Source of the DNA: Cacconaster sp045642485
GTDB taxonomy: Bacteria; Bacteroidota; Bacteroidia; Bacteroidales; UBA932
Direction of reading: 5' to 3'
Length of the DNA stretch: 64,000 nucleotides
Assembly (NCBI GenBank): GCA_045642485.1
Contig: JAZUIV010000061.1
Location: 1 to 64,000 of the forward strand
Notes under the pieces: model-generated
Databases searched by the model: none
Seen by the model: the letters and a program-made list of their open reading frames with translations, nothing else
Told to the model about the DNA's origin: nothing
In this document: positions 7,101-14,685 of the stretch, in pieces
How positions within the stretch are numbered: position 1 is the stretch's first letter
How the letters are laid out: each line of letters opens with the position of its first letter
Position numbers and translations under genes: made by a program

Positions 7101-7718
7101 TTATTTTGAAATAATGACTATCTTCTTCGTACTGAAATATTCTCCGTCAAAGAACGAGGATATCTCTGTCTGGAAGAACTTTGCCTTGTCAATCCTGCAT
7201 TTGCGGGCGCAGTCCTCAATTTCTCCTTCAAGTTCTCCGCCCTTGAGGCAGATGACGGCTTTTGAGAAGGAATTTCTGATCCATGGGTAGAAGTTGTCCA
7301 GCGAAGTGACCGCTCTGGATACTACATAGTCGAATTCATTGCCGAGGCTCTCCACGCGGGCATTGACAGTTTCAACGTTGTCCAGACCAATCCCTTCAGC
7401 CACTGCGGAAGCCACCTTTATCTTTTTGCCGATTGAGTCGCAAAGTGTAAAGTGACACTGCGGGAAAGCCACGGCGAGAGGAATGCCCGGGAAGCCTCCT
7501 CCAGTCCCTGCATCGAGAATAGTGCTCCCGGCGGGGAAGTCAACGACCTTTGCGATTGCCAGGCTGTGAAGCAGGTGATGCTCAACGAAGTTTTCCATAT
7601 CCTTTCTGGAAATTACGTTGATGGCCTCGTTCCACTGCCTGTATAGACTCTCCATCTTCCTGAAGGAGTCCATCTGGCTTGGGGTCAAGTGCGGGAAATA
7701 TTCATTCAGTCTTTCCAT
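7101..7718 (-). CDS. rsmG: 16S rRNA (guanine527-N7)-methyltransferase RsmG
   Basis: A 205-residue SAM-dependent methyltransferase that modifies G527 of 16S rRNA. The SAM-binding loop reads LDAGTGGGFPGIPLA, preceded by the family helix HHLLHSLAIAKVV and followed by NARVE and VVSRAVTSLDNF. I start at MERLNEYF (ATG 7716-7718), the usual family N-terminus; an upstream in-frame start at 7757 would add 13 atypical residues. Its start overlaps the sigma-factor gene by 17 bases, which suggests translational coupling. Confidence 0.93.
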   Translation of the reverse strand: MERLNEYFPHLTPSQMDSFRKMESLYRQWNEAINVISRKDMENFVEHHLLHSLAIAKVVDFPAGSTILDAGTGGGFPGIPLAVAFPQCHFTLCDSIGKKIKVASAVAEGIGLDNVETVNARVESLGNEFDYVVSRAVTSLDNFYPWIRNSFSKAVICLKGGELEGEIEDCARKCRIDKAKFFQTEISSFFDGEYFSTKKIVIISK

Positions 7719-8304
7719 CGTTGTCAAGATTGTGGGGAGTGAGCATCTTTCTGGCACGGTTCAGCCGTGTCTTGACAGTGCCTATGGGCAGGCGAAGCTC
7801 TGCCGCTATGTCCTCGTATGCGTAATCTTTTATGAACCGTAGCTTTGCCACGCATCTGTACCTCTCCGGAAGACTTTCTATACGGGCTGTCATATCCGAC
7901 ACGGCTTGGGTTATGATGTAGTTCTCTTCCGGAGTGGGGCCGGCGGGAATGCCGGACTCTTCGTTGTCGGGGCTCAGTGGCACGGAAGCCAGTATATTTC
8001 TGGTCCTGCGCAGATGATCCTTCGCTTCGTTCTGCGCTATGCTGTATATCCAGGTGGAGAAAGCATATCTGCAGTCATACTGCCTGATGTTGACGAACGC
8101 TTTCTCAAGGCTTCTCTGGCAGATGTCCTCCGCGTCTTCCGCAACCGACACATATTTAAGGATGTGGGAGATGAGCGCCTCGCGGTAGCGGGCGAGCAAT
8201 ACCGAGAAGGCATCCCTGTCCTGCCGTATTGCCAGCTCAACCAACTCCTTGTCGGTCAACTCGGAACAGATTCCGTTAATGCGCTTCTCTCCAGTTTCTG
8301 CCAT
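7702..8304 (-). CDS. RNA polymerase ECF-type sigma factor
   Basis: A 200-residue sigma-70 family protein with two domains. Region 2 covers about 20-90 (DRDAFSVLLARYREALISHI ... AEDICQRSLEKAF ... FSTWIYSIAQNEAKDHLRR). Region 4 covers about 135-190 (ESLPERYRCVAKLRFIKDYAYEDIAAEL, then LPIGTVKTRLNRARKML). No anti-sigma gene lies next to it, so its signal is unknown. It overlaps polA upstream by 29 bases and rsmG downstream by 17 bases, an unusual position between a DNA polymerase and an rRNA methylase. Confidence 0.92.
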   Translation of the reverse strand: MAETGEKRINGICSELTDKELVELAIRQDRDAFSVLLARYREALISHILKYVSVAEDAEDICQRSLEKAFVNIRQYDCRYAFSTWIYSIAQNEAKDHLRRTRNILASVPLSPDNEESGIPAGPTPEENYIITQAVSDMTARIESLPERYRCVAKLRFIKDYAYEDIAAELRLPIGTVKTRLNRARKMLTPHNLDNDGKTE

Positions 8305-10888
8305 AATTGCACTCCACCGTCAAAGGCACTTTAAGTGTGCAGACATTCTCCATTTCTTCCTTCACCAAAGCGAGCACGGCATCCCTTTCTCCGGGTGCCA
8401 CGTCGAAAATCAGTTCATCGTGAACCTGAAGAACCATCTTGCTTTTGAATCCCTCCCTGCGGAGCCTTTTCCACACCTTTATCATTGCCATTTTTATGAT
8501 ATCGGCGGCGCTGCCCTGAATGGGAGCGTTCACCGCATTCCTCTCAGCCAGCGAACTGACGTTGTGATTGCGGGAGTTGATATCGGGCAGATACCTTCGC
8601 CGGCCGAATAAAGTTTCGACGTAACCTCTTTCGTGTGCCTGGCTGACGGCATTCTCAATATAGGCCTTCACTCCGGGATAGCTGCGGAAATACTCCTCGA
8701 TGAAGCGCTTGGCTTCGCTTCTGGGGATTTCCATCCTCTGGGCCAGACCGAATGCCGACATTCCGTAGATAATGCCGAAATTGGCTGCCTTGGCCCTTCT
8801 GCGCTCCTGAGATGTGACCTCTTCCCGGCTTTTTCCGAAGATTCGGGCGGCGGTTGCCGTGTGGATGTCCGCTCCGTGGAGGAATCCCTCCAGCATCGCA
8901 CTGTCCCCGCTCAGATGCGCCATCAACCGGAGTTCTATCTGAGAGTAGTCGGCCGATATGATGCAACCGTCCGGATAACTGCTGACAAAGGCTTCCCGTA
9001 TAAGGCTCCCGCGTTCCGTACGGATGGGGATGTTCTGCAAGTTGGGATGGGCGGAACTCAGTCTGCCCGTGGCTGTAAGCGTCTGGTTGAAGGTTGTGTG
9101 GATATTTCCTGTCGTCGGGTCTACAAGGTTGGGTAGGGGCTCTACATATGTGGAGAGCAGTTTCTTCAACTCTCTGAATTTCAAAAGGAGTCCTACGAAT
9201 GGGTGCAATCCCTCCAACTCGCGGAGAGTCTCTTCGTCTGTGGGATAGTTCTGCCCCGATTTCTTCACCTTCGGGTTGAGAGCGAGTTTTTCGAATATGA
9301 CATTGCCGACCTGCCGGGGGGATGAGAGATTAAGTTCCGGTTCGCCGGCCGACTCCCTGGCCTGTGTCTCCAGTTCTGCAAGTTCCGATGACAGGGACAT
9401 ACCCAGTTGACGAAGTGCGGCGAGCTCAAGCCTGACACCTGTCCGTTCCATATCATCAAGCACCGTGATGAGCGGCATCTCAACGGATGAGTAGAGATGC
9501 CAGAGTCCTGCGGTTTCCAGCTCTTTCCTGAGCATCGGGACAAGTTTCCATATGGCGGCGCATTCCCTTCCGGCCTTATCCGTATCAGGCCCTTTTCTTT
9601 CCTGGCCTGCGGCGGGGGCGGAGAAGAGGTCCGGCTCAAACAGAGTTGCCTGTGCCGGAGTCTGGATATGGCTGTCCGCAGTGGGGGAGTCTATATCTGT
9701 GCCAAGATAACTCTTTGCAAGTATATCAAGTTTGTGAGTCCTCTCGGGGGCGGCCAGATAGTGCATCAGTTCGACATCATACAACTCTCCTGCCGCTTTG
9801 ATGCCTTTCATCGAATGGCCGGCTTTTATGATGTTCCCTTCATTGAGAAGAACTGCCGCCTGACTGTTTTCGCAGATGCAATAGCGGTCGGCTACTCCCA
9901 GGACAGATTGGCCTGCGTGGCGGACGACAACCATCCCGTACTCCTTTGCAAGAGTGAGGACGGTATTGAAATCGGCCTCTGTGCACTCTATGACGGGGGA
10001 TGCCGGGACCTCCCTGATTGCGGCTTCGGGCAACAGGGATTTGAGGGAGCCGAATTCGTATCTGCCGATGAACTCCGCGCTTGCCTCAGGGTCGGGGCCG
10101 TCCAGAGCCATTGATGAAAGGGTCACTTCAATGGGAACGTCAGTCTTTATGGTTACAAGCTCCTTGCTCAGAGCTATATATGATTCTGCAGCACGGAATG
10201 CCTCCTGCATCTTCGGCGTCAGTTCAGCCAGATTGCGGTAGATGTTCTCGATGCTGCCATATTTATTTATCAGTTTCCCGGCACCGACTTTTCCGACTCC
10301 GGGAACTCCTTTGACGTTGTCCGAGGCATCGCCCCAAAGTGCGAGGATATCTATTATTCCGGAAGGGTGGGAGATGCCGTAATGTTCGCAAATATTATCT
10401 TTTGAGATTGTCTCGCTTTCAGATCCGCTTTTCCCGGGTTTGTACTGGAAGATATGGTCATCGACAATCTGGCCCAGATCCTTGTCGGGGGTCACCATAT
10501 AGACGTCGCACCCCGGACCGGAGAACCGTTTTGCAAGTGTGCCTATCACGTCATCGGCCTCGTAGCCAGGAATCATCACTACAGGTATCCGAAGAGCCTG
10601 AGCTATGGCGCAAAGGGGCTCCAGAGCTTCTTTGACAAGTTCCGGGGCGGCATCTCTGTTGGCTTTGTACTCAGGTGAAAGTTCGTGCCGGAAGGTCTTT
10701 GCGGGAGGGTCGAATGCAATGGCAAGATGTGTGGGACGTTCCCTTTTTATCAGTTCAAGAAGATATTTTGTAAAACCGAACAGTATGGATGTATCCTCGC
10801 CTTTCGAATTGATCATAGGCCTCCTGAGGAAGGCATAATACATCCTGAAGATGAGCGAGTGCCCGTCAATGAGAAAGAGCTTGTCCAT
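8276..10888 (-). CDS. polA: DNA polymerase I with degenerate proofreading domain
   Basis: An 870-residue repair and Okazaki-fragment polymerase. The 5'-3' exonuclease domain (about 1-290) is intact: LIDGHSLIFRMYYAF, GYEADDVIGTLA, TPDKDLGQ and GDASDNVKGVPGVG. The polymerase domain (about 480-870) has motif A DYSQIELR, motif B RRRAKAANFGIIYG and motif C VHDEL. The middle domain (about 300-440) lacks the DxE motif of an active 3'-5' exonuclease; where it should be, the sequence reads MVVVRHAGQSVLG. It starts three bases after the MarC gene and overlaps the sigma-factor gene. Confidence 0.96.
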   Translation of the reverse strand: MDKLFLIDGHSLIFRMYYAFLRRPMINSKGEDTSILFGFTKYLLELIKRERPTHLAIAFDPPAKTFRHELSPEYKANRDAAPELVKEALEPLCAIAQALRIPVVMIPGYEADDVIGTLAKRFSGPGCDVYMVTPDKDLGQIVDDHIFQYKPGKSGSESETISKDNICEHYGISHPSGIIDILALWGDASDNVKGVPGVGKVGAGKLINKYGSIENIYRNLAELTPKMQEAFRAAESYIALSKELVTIKTDVPIEVTLSSMALDGPDPEASAEFIGRYEFGSLKSLLPEAAIREVPASPVIECTEADFNTVLTLAKEYGMVVVRHAGQSVLGVADRYCICENSQAAVLLNEGNIIKAGHSMKGIKAAGELYDVELMHYLAAPERTHKLDILAKSYLGTDIDSPTADSHIQTPAQATLFEPDLFSAPAAGQERKGPDTDKAGRECAAIWKLVPMLRKELETAGLWHLYSSVEMPLITVLDDMERTGVRLELAALRQLGMSLSSELAELETQARESAGEPELNLSSPRQVGNVIFEKLALNPKVKKSGQNYPTDEETLRELEGLHPFVGLLLKFRELKKLLSTYVEPLPNLVDPTTGNIHTTFNQTLTATGRLSSAHPNLQNIPIRTERGSLIREAFVSSYPDGCIISADYSQIELRLMAHLSGDSAMLEGFLHGADIHTATAARIFGKSREEVTSQERRRAKAANFGIIYGMSAFGLAQRMEIPRSEAKRFIEEYFRSYPGVKAYIENAVSQAHERGYVETLFGRRRYLPDINSRNHNVSSLAERNAVNAPIQGSAADIIKMAMIKVWKRLRREGFKSKMVLQVHDELIFDVAPGERDAVLALVKEEMENVCTLKVPLTVECNYGRNWREAH

Positions 10889-10891
10889 AGG

Positions 10892-11467
10892 CTACAGCAG
10901 GGCCTTGAGGTTTACGACAAACATCTTGGACGCCATTGCCAGAAGGACGATGCCCAGAATCTTCGTGATTATGTAGATGATCTGGGGACCGATGATTTTC
11001 TCGAGTTTGTCAATATATTTCAGGAAGAAATAGATGATTGCCGTATTGAGCGCAACCGCGATGAGAATGTTGACCATCGCATATTCGGTCCGCATTGCAA
11101 TCACGGTCGTAAGGGCGCCGGCCCCCGCATAGAGCGGGAACACAAGCGGGATTATGGCGGAAGTTCCCTGCGGACATTCGTCGTTCTTGATGATGTGGAC
11201 GCCAAGGGTCATCTCGAAAGCATAAACCAGAAGAATTATGGCGCCGGCCACTGCGAATCCGTGCATATCGATATTCGCGCCTGAAAGAAACTTTTCTCCT
11301 CCGATGAGGAACAGGGCCATCACGAGAAAGCAGATGACTGAAATCTGAAGGGGCTTCACTGCCATACCGTGATGCTTGATGTTGATTACAATCGGGATGG
11401 AGCCTGTCACGTCGATGATTGCAAAGAGAGCGGCGAAAGTGTAGAGTATTTCTTTTAGGTCGATCAT
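10892..11467 (-). CDS. MarC-family integral membrane protein
   Basis: A 191-residue inner-membrane protein with about six hydrophobic helices (for example FAALFAIIDVTGSIPIVINI, ISVICFLVMALFLIGG, FAVAGAIILLVYAFEMTLG). The pattern ALFAIIDVTGSIPI followed later by FPLYAGAGALTTVI marks the MarC/SNARE-associated family. Its function is not established; the historic multiple-antibiotic-resistance link was not confirmed. Divergent from tpiA and probably first gene of a MarC-polA-sigma-rsmG transcript. Confidence 0.88.
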   Translation of the reverse strand: MIDLKEILYTFAALFAIIDVTGSIPIVINIKHHGMAVKPLQISVICFLVMALFLIGGEKFLSGANIDMHGFAVAGAIILLVYAFEMTLGVHIIKNDECPQGTSAIIPLVFPLYAGAGALTTVIAMRTEYAMVNILIAVALNTAIIYFFLKYIDKLEKIIGPQIIYIITKILGIVLLAMASKMFVVNLKALL

Positions 11468-11505
11468 TTATGCCATCTTTTTTCGCAAAATAAACGAATA
11501 ATTTC

Positions 11506-11513
11506 TATTTTTG
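11506..11513 (+). promoter_or_regulatory. -7 element of the tpiA promoter
   Basis: TATTTTTG at 11506-11513 fits TAnnTTTG and lies 36 bases before the tpiA ATG. The matching -33 is only a T-rich stretch around 11478-11484, not a clean TTTG. Confidence 0.55.
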
Positions 11514-11549
11514 CAAGATAGAGTAATGCTAATCAAACACGGAAAAAAT

Positions 11550-12305
11550 ATGAGAAAGAAAATTGTTGCAGGTAACTGGAAAATGAACACTACCGTTACC
11601 GAAGGTGTGGCTCTTGCCAATGAAATCGTTGCAAAAATCAAAGAGGTTCCCTCAGACGTCCAGCTGGTCGTGGCACCTCCCTTCACCCATCTGACAAAGG
11701 TTGGCGACGCAATCGGCGGAACTGCAATCGCACTCAGCGCTCAGAACTGCGCTGACCAGCCCAAAGGCGCATACACCGGCGAGGTTGCTGCTGCAATGCT
11801 CAAGGATGCCGGATGCGACTATACCATCCTCGGCCATTCAGAGCGCAGGGAATACTACGGTGAGACTTCCGAGACTCTCGTAAAGAAAATCAATCTTGCC
11901 TTCGAATCAGGTCTGAAGGTTATCTTTTGTGTCGGTGAGAAACTTGACGAACGCAACGCCGGCAAGCAGTTCGACGTAGTGGGCAAGCAGATTGAAGAGG
12001 TTCTCTTCACTCTCACTGCAGAGCAGATGGCAAATGTAGTCATAGCATACGAGCCTGTCTGGGCAATCGGAACAGGCGTTACTGCGACAAGCGCGCAGGC
12101 ACAGGAAATCCACGCGTTCATCCGCAAGGCCGTTGCAGGCAAATTCGGTGAGAAAGTGGCTCAGGATACCACCATTCTTTACGGTGGAAGCTGCAAGCCT
12201 TCAAATGCGAAGGAACTTTTCGCCTGCCCCGACATTGACGGTGGCCTTATCGGAGGCGCTTCCCTCAAGGCTGCTGACTTCGTTGCAATCGCACAGTCAT
12301 ATTGA
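11550..12305 (+). CDS. tpiA: Triose-phosphate isomerase
   Basis: A 251-residue glycolytic enzyme interconverting dihydroxyacetone phosphate and glyceraldehyde 3-phosphate. Start MRKKIVAGNWKMN holds the substrate-binding Asn and Lys. The catalytic His is in ILGHSERR, the catalytic Glu in VIAYEPVWAIGTG, and the phosphate-binding end reads ILYGGSCKPSNA and GGLIGGASL. The frame extends 13 codons upstream, but family conservation and the purine-rich GGAAAAAAT before 11550 fix the start. The stop overlaps the prmA start by one base (TGATG). Confidence 0.97.
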   Translation: MRKKIVAGNWKMNTTVTEGVALANEIVAKIKEVPSDVQLVVAPPFTHLTKVGDAIGGTAIALSAQNCADQPKGAYTGEVAAAMLKDAGCDYTILGHSERREYYGETSETLVKKINLAFESGLKVIFCVGEKLDERNAGKQFDVVGKQIEEVLFTLTAEQMANVVIAYEPVWAIGTGVTATSAQAQEIHAFIRKAVAGKFGEKVAQDTTILYGGSCKPSNAKELFACPDIDGGLIGGASLKAADFVAIAQSY

Positions 12306-13162
12306 TGGACTACATAGCCGTTCACATAACGCTCACTCCTTTCAGTGAGGAGTTTGCAGAGATAATTGAAGCCGGGGTGGAAGACCTCGGCTTCGATAGT
12401 TTTACGATAGAGGAGCCCTGCCTCAATGCCTTCATCCCCAAGGAAAGATTCAGCGCATCTTCATTGAAGGTAGTCCTTTCCGGATATCAGGGTGAAGGAC
12501 ACGATGTCTCATTTTCCACCGAATACATCCCGGAGCAGAATTGGAATGCAGTGTGGGAGAGCGATTTCGACCCCGTTGTCGTAGCGGGGACGGTTACGGT
12601 CAGGGCTCCTTACCACCGGGATCTTCCGCGTACGAAGTACAATATTGTGATCAACCCGCAGATGTCCTTCGGAAGCGGTCATCATCAGACAACCTGCTTG
12701 ATGATAGAGGGCCTTCTTTCCGAAGGGAAAAGAATAAAAGGCAAGTCGGTGCTCGATATGGGATGCGGGACAGGTATTCTTTCAATCGTGGCCGCCAAAT
12801 TCGGAGCGGCAGTGCCTGTCCACGCCATAGACATCGACCCGATATGTGTCCGTTCTGCAGTGGCCAATGCAAAAAGGAACAGGGTAGGGCACAAGATTAC
12901 CAGCCGTTGCGGGGATGCATCGCTTCTTCAGAAAGGAAGGTATGACCTGATACTTGCGAACATAAACAGAAATATCCTTCTGCAGGATATGCCGTCATAC
13001 GCACGTGCTCTCAGGCCCGAAGGAGGAACTCTTATGCTTAGCGGCTTCTTTGAGGAGGATATTCCGTGTCTGATTGAGAAGGCTGAATCGCTCGGCTTTA
13101 AAATGACGCTCCATCTGGAGCGTGAAGGGTGGGCGATGCTAGTTCTTCTTCTTGAAAGATGA
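12305..13162 (+). CDS. prmA: Ribosomal protein L11 methyltransferase
   Basis: A 285-residue SAM-dependent methyltransferase that trimethylates ribosomal protein L11. The N-terminal substrate-recognition domain (about 1-100) contains EQNWNAVWESDFDPV. The catalytic domain has NPQMSFGSGHHQTT, the SAM loop LDMGCGTGILSIVAAKFGA and the LANINRNIL motif. It starts at an ATG overlapping the tpiA stop, so the two are translationally coupled. Its last 24 bases overlap the convergent GIN-domain gene. Confidence 0.93.
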   Translation: MDYIAVHITLTPFSEEFAEIIEAGVEDLGFDSFTIEEPCLNAFIPKERFSASSLKVVLSGYQGEGHDVSFSTEYIPEQNWNAVWESDFDPVVVAGTVTVRAPYHRDLPRTKYNIVINPQMSFGSGHHQTTCLMIEGLLSEGKRIKGKSVLDMGCGTGILSIVAAKFGAAVPVHAIDIDPICVRSAVANAKRNRVGHKITSRCGDASLLQKGRYDLILANINRNILLQDMPSYARALRPEGGTLMLSGFFEEDIPCLIEKAESLGFKMTLHLEREGWAMLVLLLER

Positions 13163-13927
13163 CGCTCCGGTGATTCCTTTTACCTCAAGGGCGATTGGGT
13201 TGGGAGCGATATATGTGCAGGCTGAAGCTCCTGACGCCTTCACCTCAAGGCTTTTGAGACATTTTACGCCGGCCTTGCTGGCTCCGGACAGATCTACTTT
13301 GACGTTCTTTGCATCAAGATTTTCGCCGTTGAAGCCGGATGCGCCGGAAACTTCAAGGTCAAGTTCTTCTGCAGTACCGGCAATGCTGGATTTGGATGCG
13401 CCAGATATGTCCGCAATCAATTCTCCGAAATCCCCTTCCAGATTTGCCTTCGCCGCACCGGATATATGGATGTTTGCCCTGGGCGCGCTGATCTTCAGGG
13501 AATCCACGCTGGATGCATTTTCGCATTGAAAATTGAAGGTTTTCATTGCCGTGGAGGTGGAAAAATCGCCTTGCGCGGTCAACTCGCTCGCTCCGCTGAT
13601 GCTGATGCTGTTGAGATTGGGCATATAGGCGGTCACCTTCATATGGCTTCGTTTGGTGTTCTTGTATTTGAACGGGAGTTTGTCGTAAGCAATCTTAAGC
13701 GTACCGTCTTCCAGATAGGTCAGTCTAATGAAATCTATGCATTCCTGGTCAACTTCGATGGTAAGTCCGCATTTTTCCGATTTGACAAGTTTTATTTTTG
13801 TGTGGTGAGATACCTCTATGCCGGTGAATTCCTTCACGTCATAATTTTTGATTGATGTCGTGCGGTCTGCCGCAAATGCCGTTGTGACAGCGAGGGCCGC
13901 AATGACGGTCAGAAGCATTCGTTTCAT
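13139..13927 (-). CDS. Secreted GIN-domain (DUF2807) protein
   Basis: A 262-residue exported protein with an N-terminal signal peptide (MKRMLLTVIAALAVTTAFAA). The rest matches the putative autotransporter adhesin head GIN domain, a beta-helix with repeated SGAS-type turns: ISGASELTAQG, ISGAAKANLEG, ISGASKSSIAG, VSGASGFNG and LSGASKAG. Function is unknown; such proteins are common in Bacteroidota envelopes. It starts one base after rlmB ends and is the last gene of a long minus-strand array. It converges on prmA with a 24-base overlap and no visible terminator. Confidence 0.85.
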   Translation of the reverse strand: MKRMLLTVIAALAVTTAFAADRTTSIKNYDVKEFTGIEVSHHTKIKLVKSEKCGLTIEVDQECIDFIRLTYLEDGTLKIAYDKLPFKYKNTKRSHMKVTAYMPNLNSISISGASELTAQGDFSTSTAMKTFNFQCENASSVDSLKISAPRANIHISGAAKANLEGDFGELIADISGASKSSIAGTAEELDLEVSGASGFNGENLDAKNVKVDLSGASKAGVKCLKSLEVKASGASACTYIAPNPIALEVKGITGASSFKKKN

Positions 13928-13928
13928 A

Positions 13929-14678
13929 CTATTTTTTATTAATGGTTCTTTGTCTTACTGATTCATACATCATCACCGCGGCTGCCACGGAAACATTCAG
14001 GGAACCGATTTCTCCGTTAAGAGGAATTTTTGCCGCGGAGTCGCACAACTGCAGGATTGCAGGGGAGATGCCTGTCCCCTCGGACCCCATTATGATGGCT
14101 GTAGGGCCGGTGAAATCAACGTCATACAGGTAGGTGTCACATTTTTCCGTGGCAGCCACGATCTTGAACCCCATCTCTTTCAGGTAATATATCGGAATCC
14201 GTAGATTGGTCACTCTGCTGGCGGGGATTCGGAGCAGTGCTCCTGCCGATGTCTTGATGGCGTCCGCATTGATTGCCGCGCCCCCTTTGGCAGGAAGGAT
14301 AAGCCCGTCTATGCCGGCACATTCAGCACTTCTTGCAATTGCACCGAGATTTCTGACGTCGCTCACTCCGTCGAGCATTATGAATACCGGATTCTTCCGT
14401 TTGGAAAGGGCCTTGTCCACCATAGTTTCGAATTCTACGTAGTCTATCTGTGAAAAATATGCCACAACTCCCTGATGAGATCCTTTGACCAGAGAGTTCA
14501 GTTTCTCGCCGGGAACGAACTGACAGGGAATACCCCTGCTTTCGACTTCCTTCAGAAGATTGCGGAACCTCTCTCCTTCAAGTCCCTGCTTGAACAGTAC
14601 CTTTTCAATCTTTCTTCCTTGCAGCACCGCTTCTTCCACAGGGTGCATTCCGAACAGATAATGTTGATTCTTTTCCAT
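13929..14678 (-). CDS. rlmB: 23S rRNA 2'-O-ribose methyltransferase, RlmB/TrmH (SPOUT) family
   Basis: A 249-residue SPOUT methyltransferase expected to methylate the 2'-O of a 23S rRNA guanosine. The N-terminal substrate-binding domain starts YLFGMHPVEEAVLQG. The knotted catalytic domain has LDGVSDVRNLGAIARSAECAG, IIMGSEGTGISP and the C-terminal motif IPLNGEIGSLNVSVAAAVMMYE. The start MEKNQHYLFG is preferred to an in-frame one 14 codons upstream inside the ABC-F gene. RlmB and the tRNA enzyme TrmH are hard to separate by eye; the N-terminal domain favours RlmB. Confidence 0.85.
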   Translation of the reverse strand: MEKNQHYLFGMHPVEEAVLQGRKIEKVLFKQGLEGERFRNLLKEVESRGIPCQFVPGEKLNSLVKGSHQGVVAYFSQIDYVEFETMVDKALSKRKNPVFIMLDGVSDVRNLGAIARSAECAGIDGLILPAKGGAAINADAIKTSAGALLRIPASRVTNLRIPIYYLKEMGFKIVAATEKCDTYLYDVDFTGPTAIIMGSEGTGISPAILQLCDSAAKIPLNGEIGSLNVSVAAAVMMYESVRQRTINKK

Positions 14679-14685
14679 TCCAATG

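Noticed and set aside
9497..10114. Long frames on the plus strand opposite polA and other core genes
   Set aside because: They are antisense shadows of conserved genes with no family resemblance.
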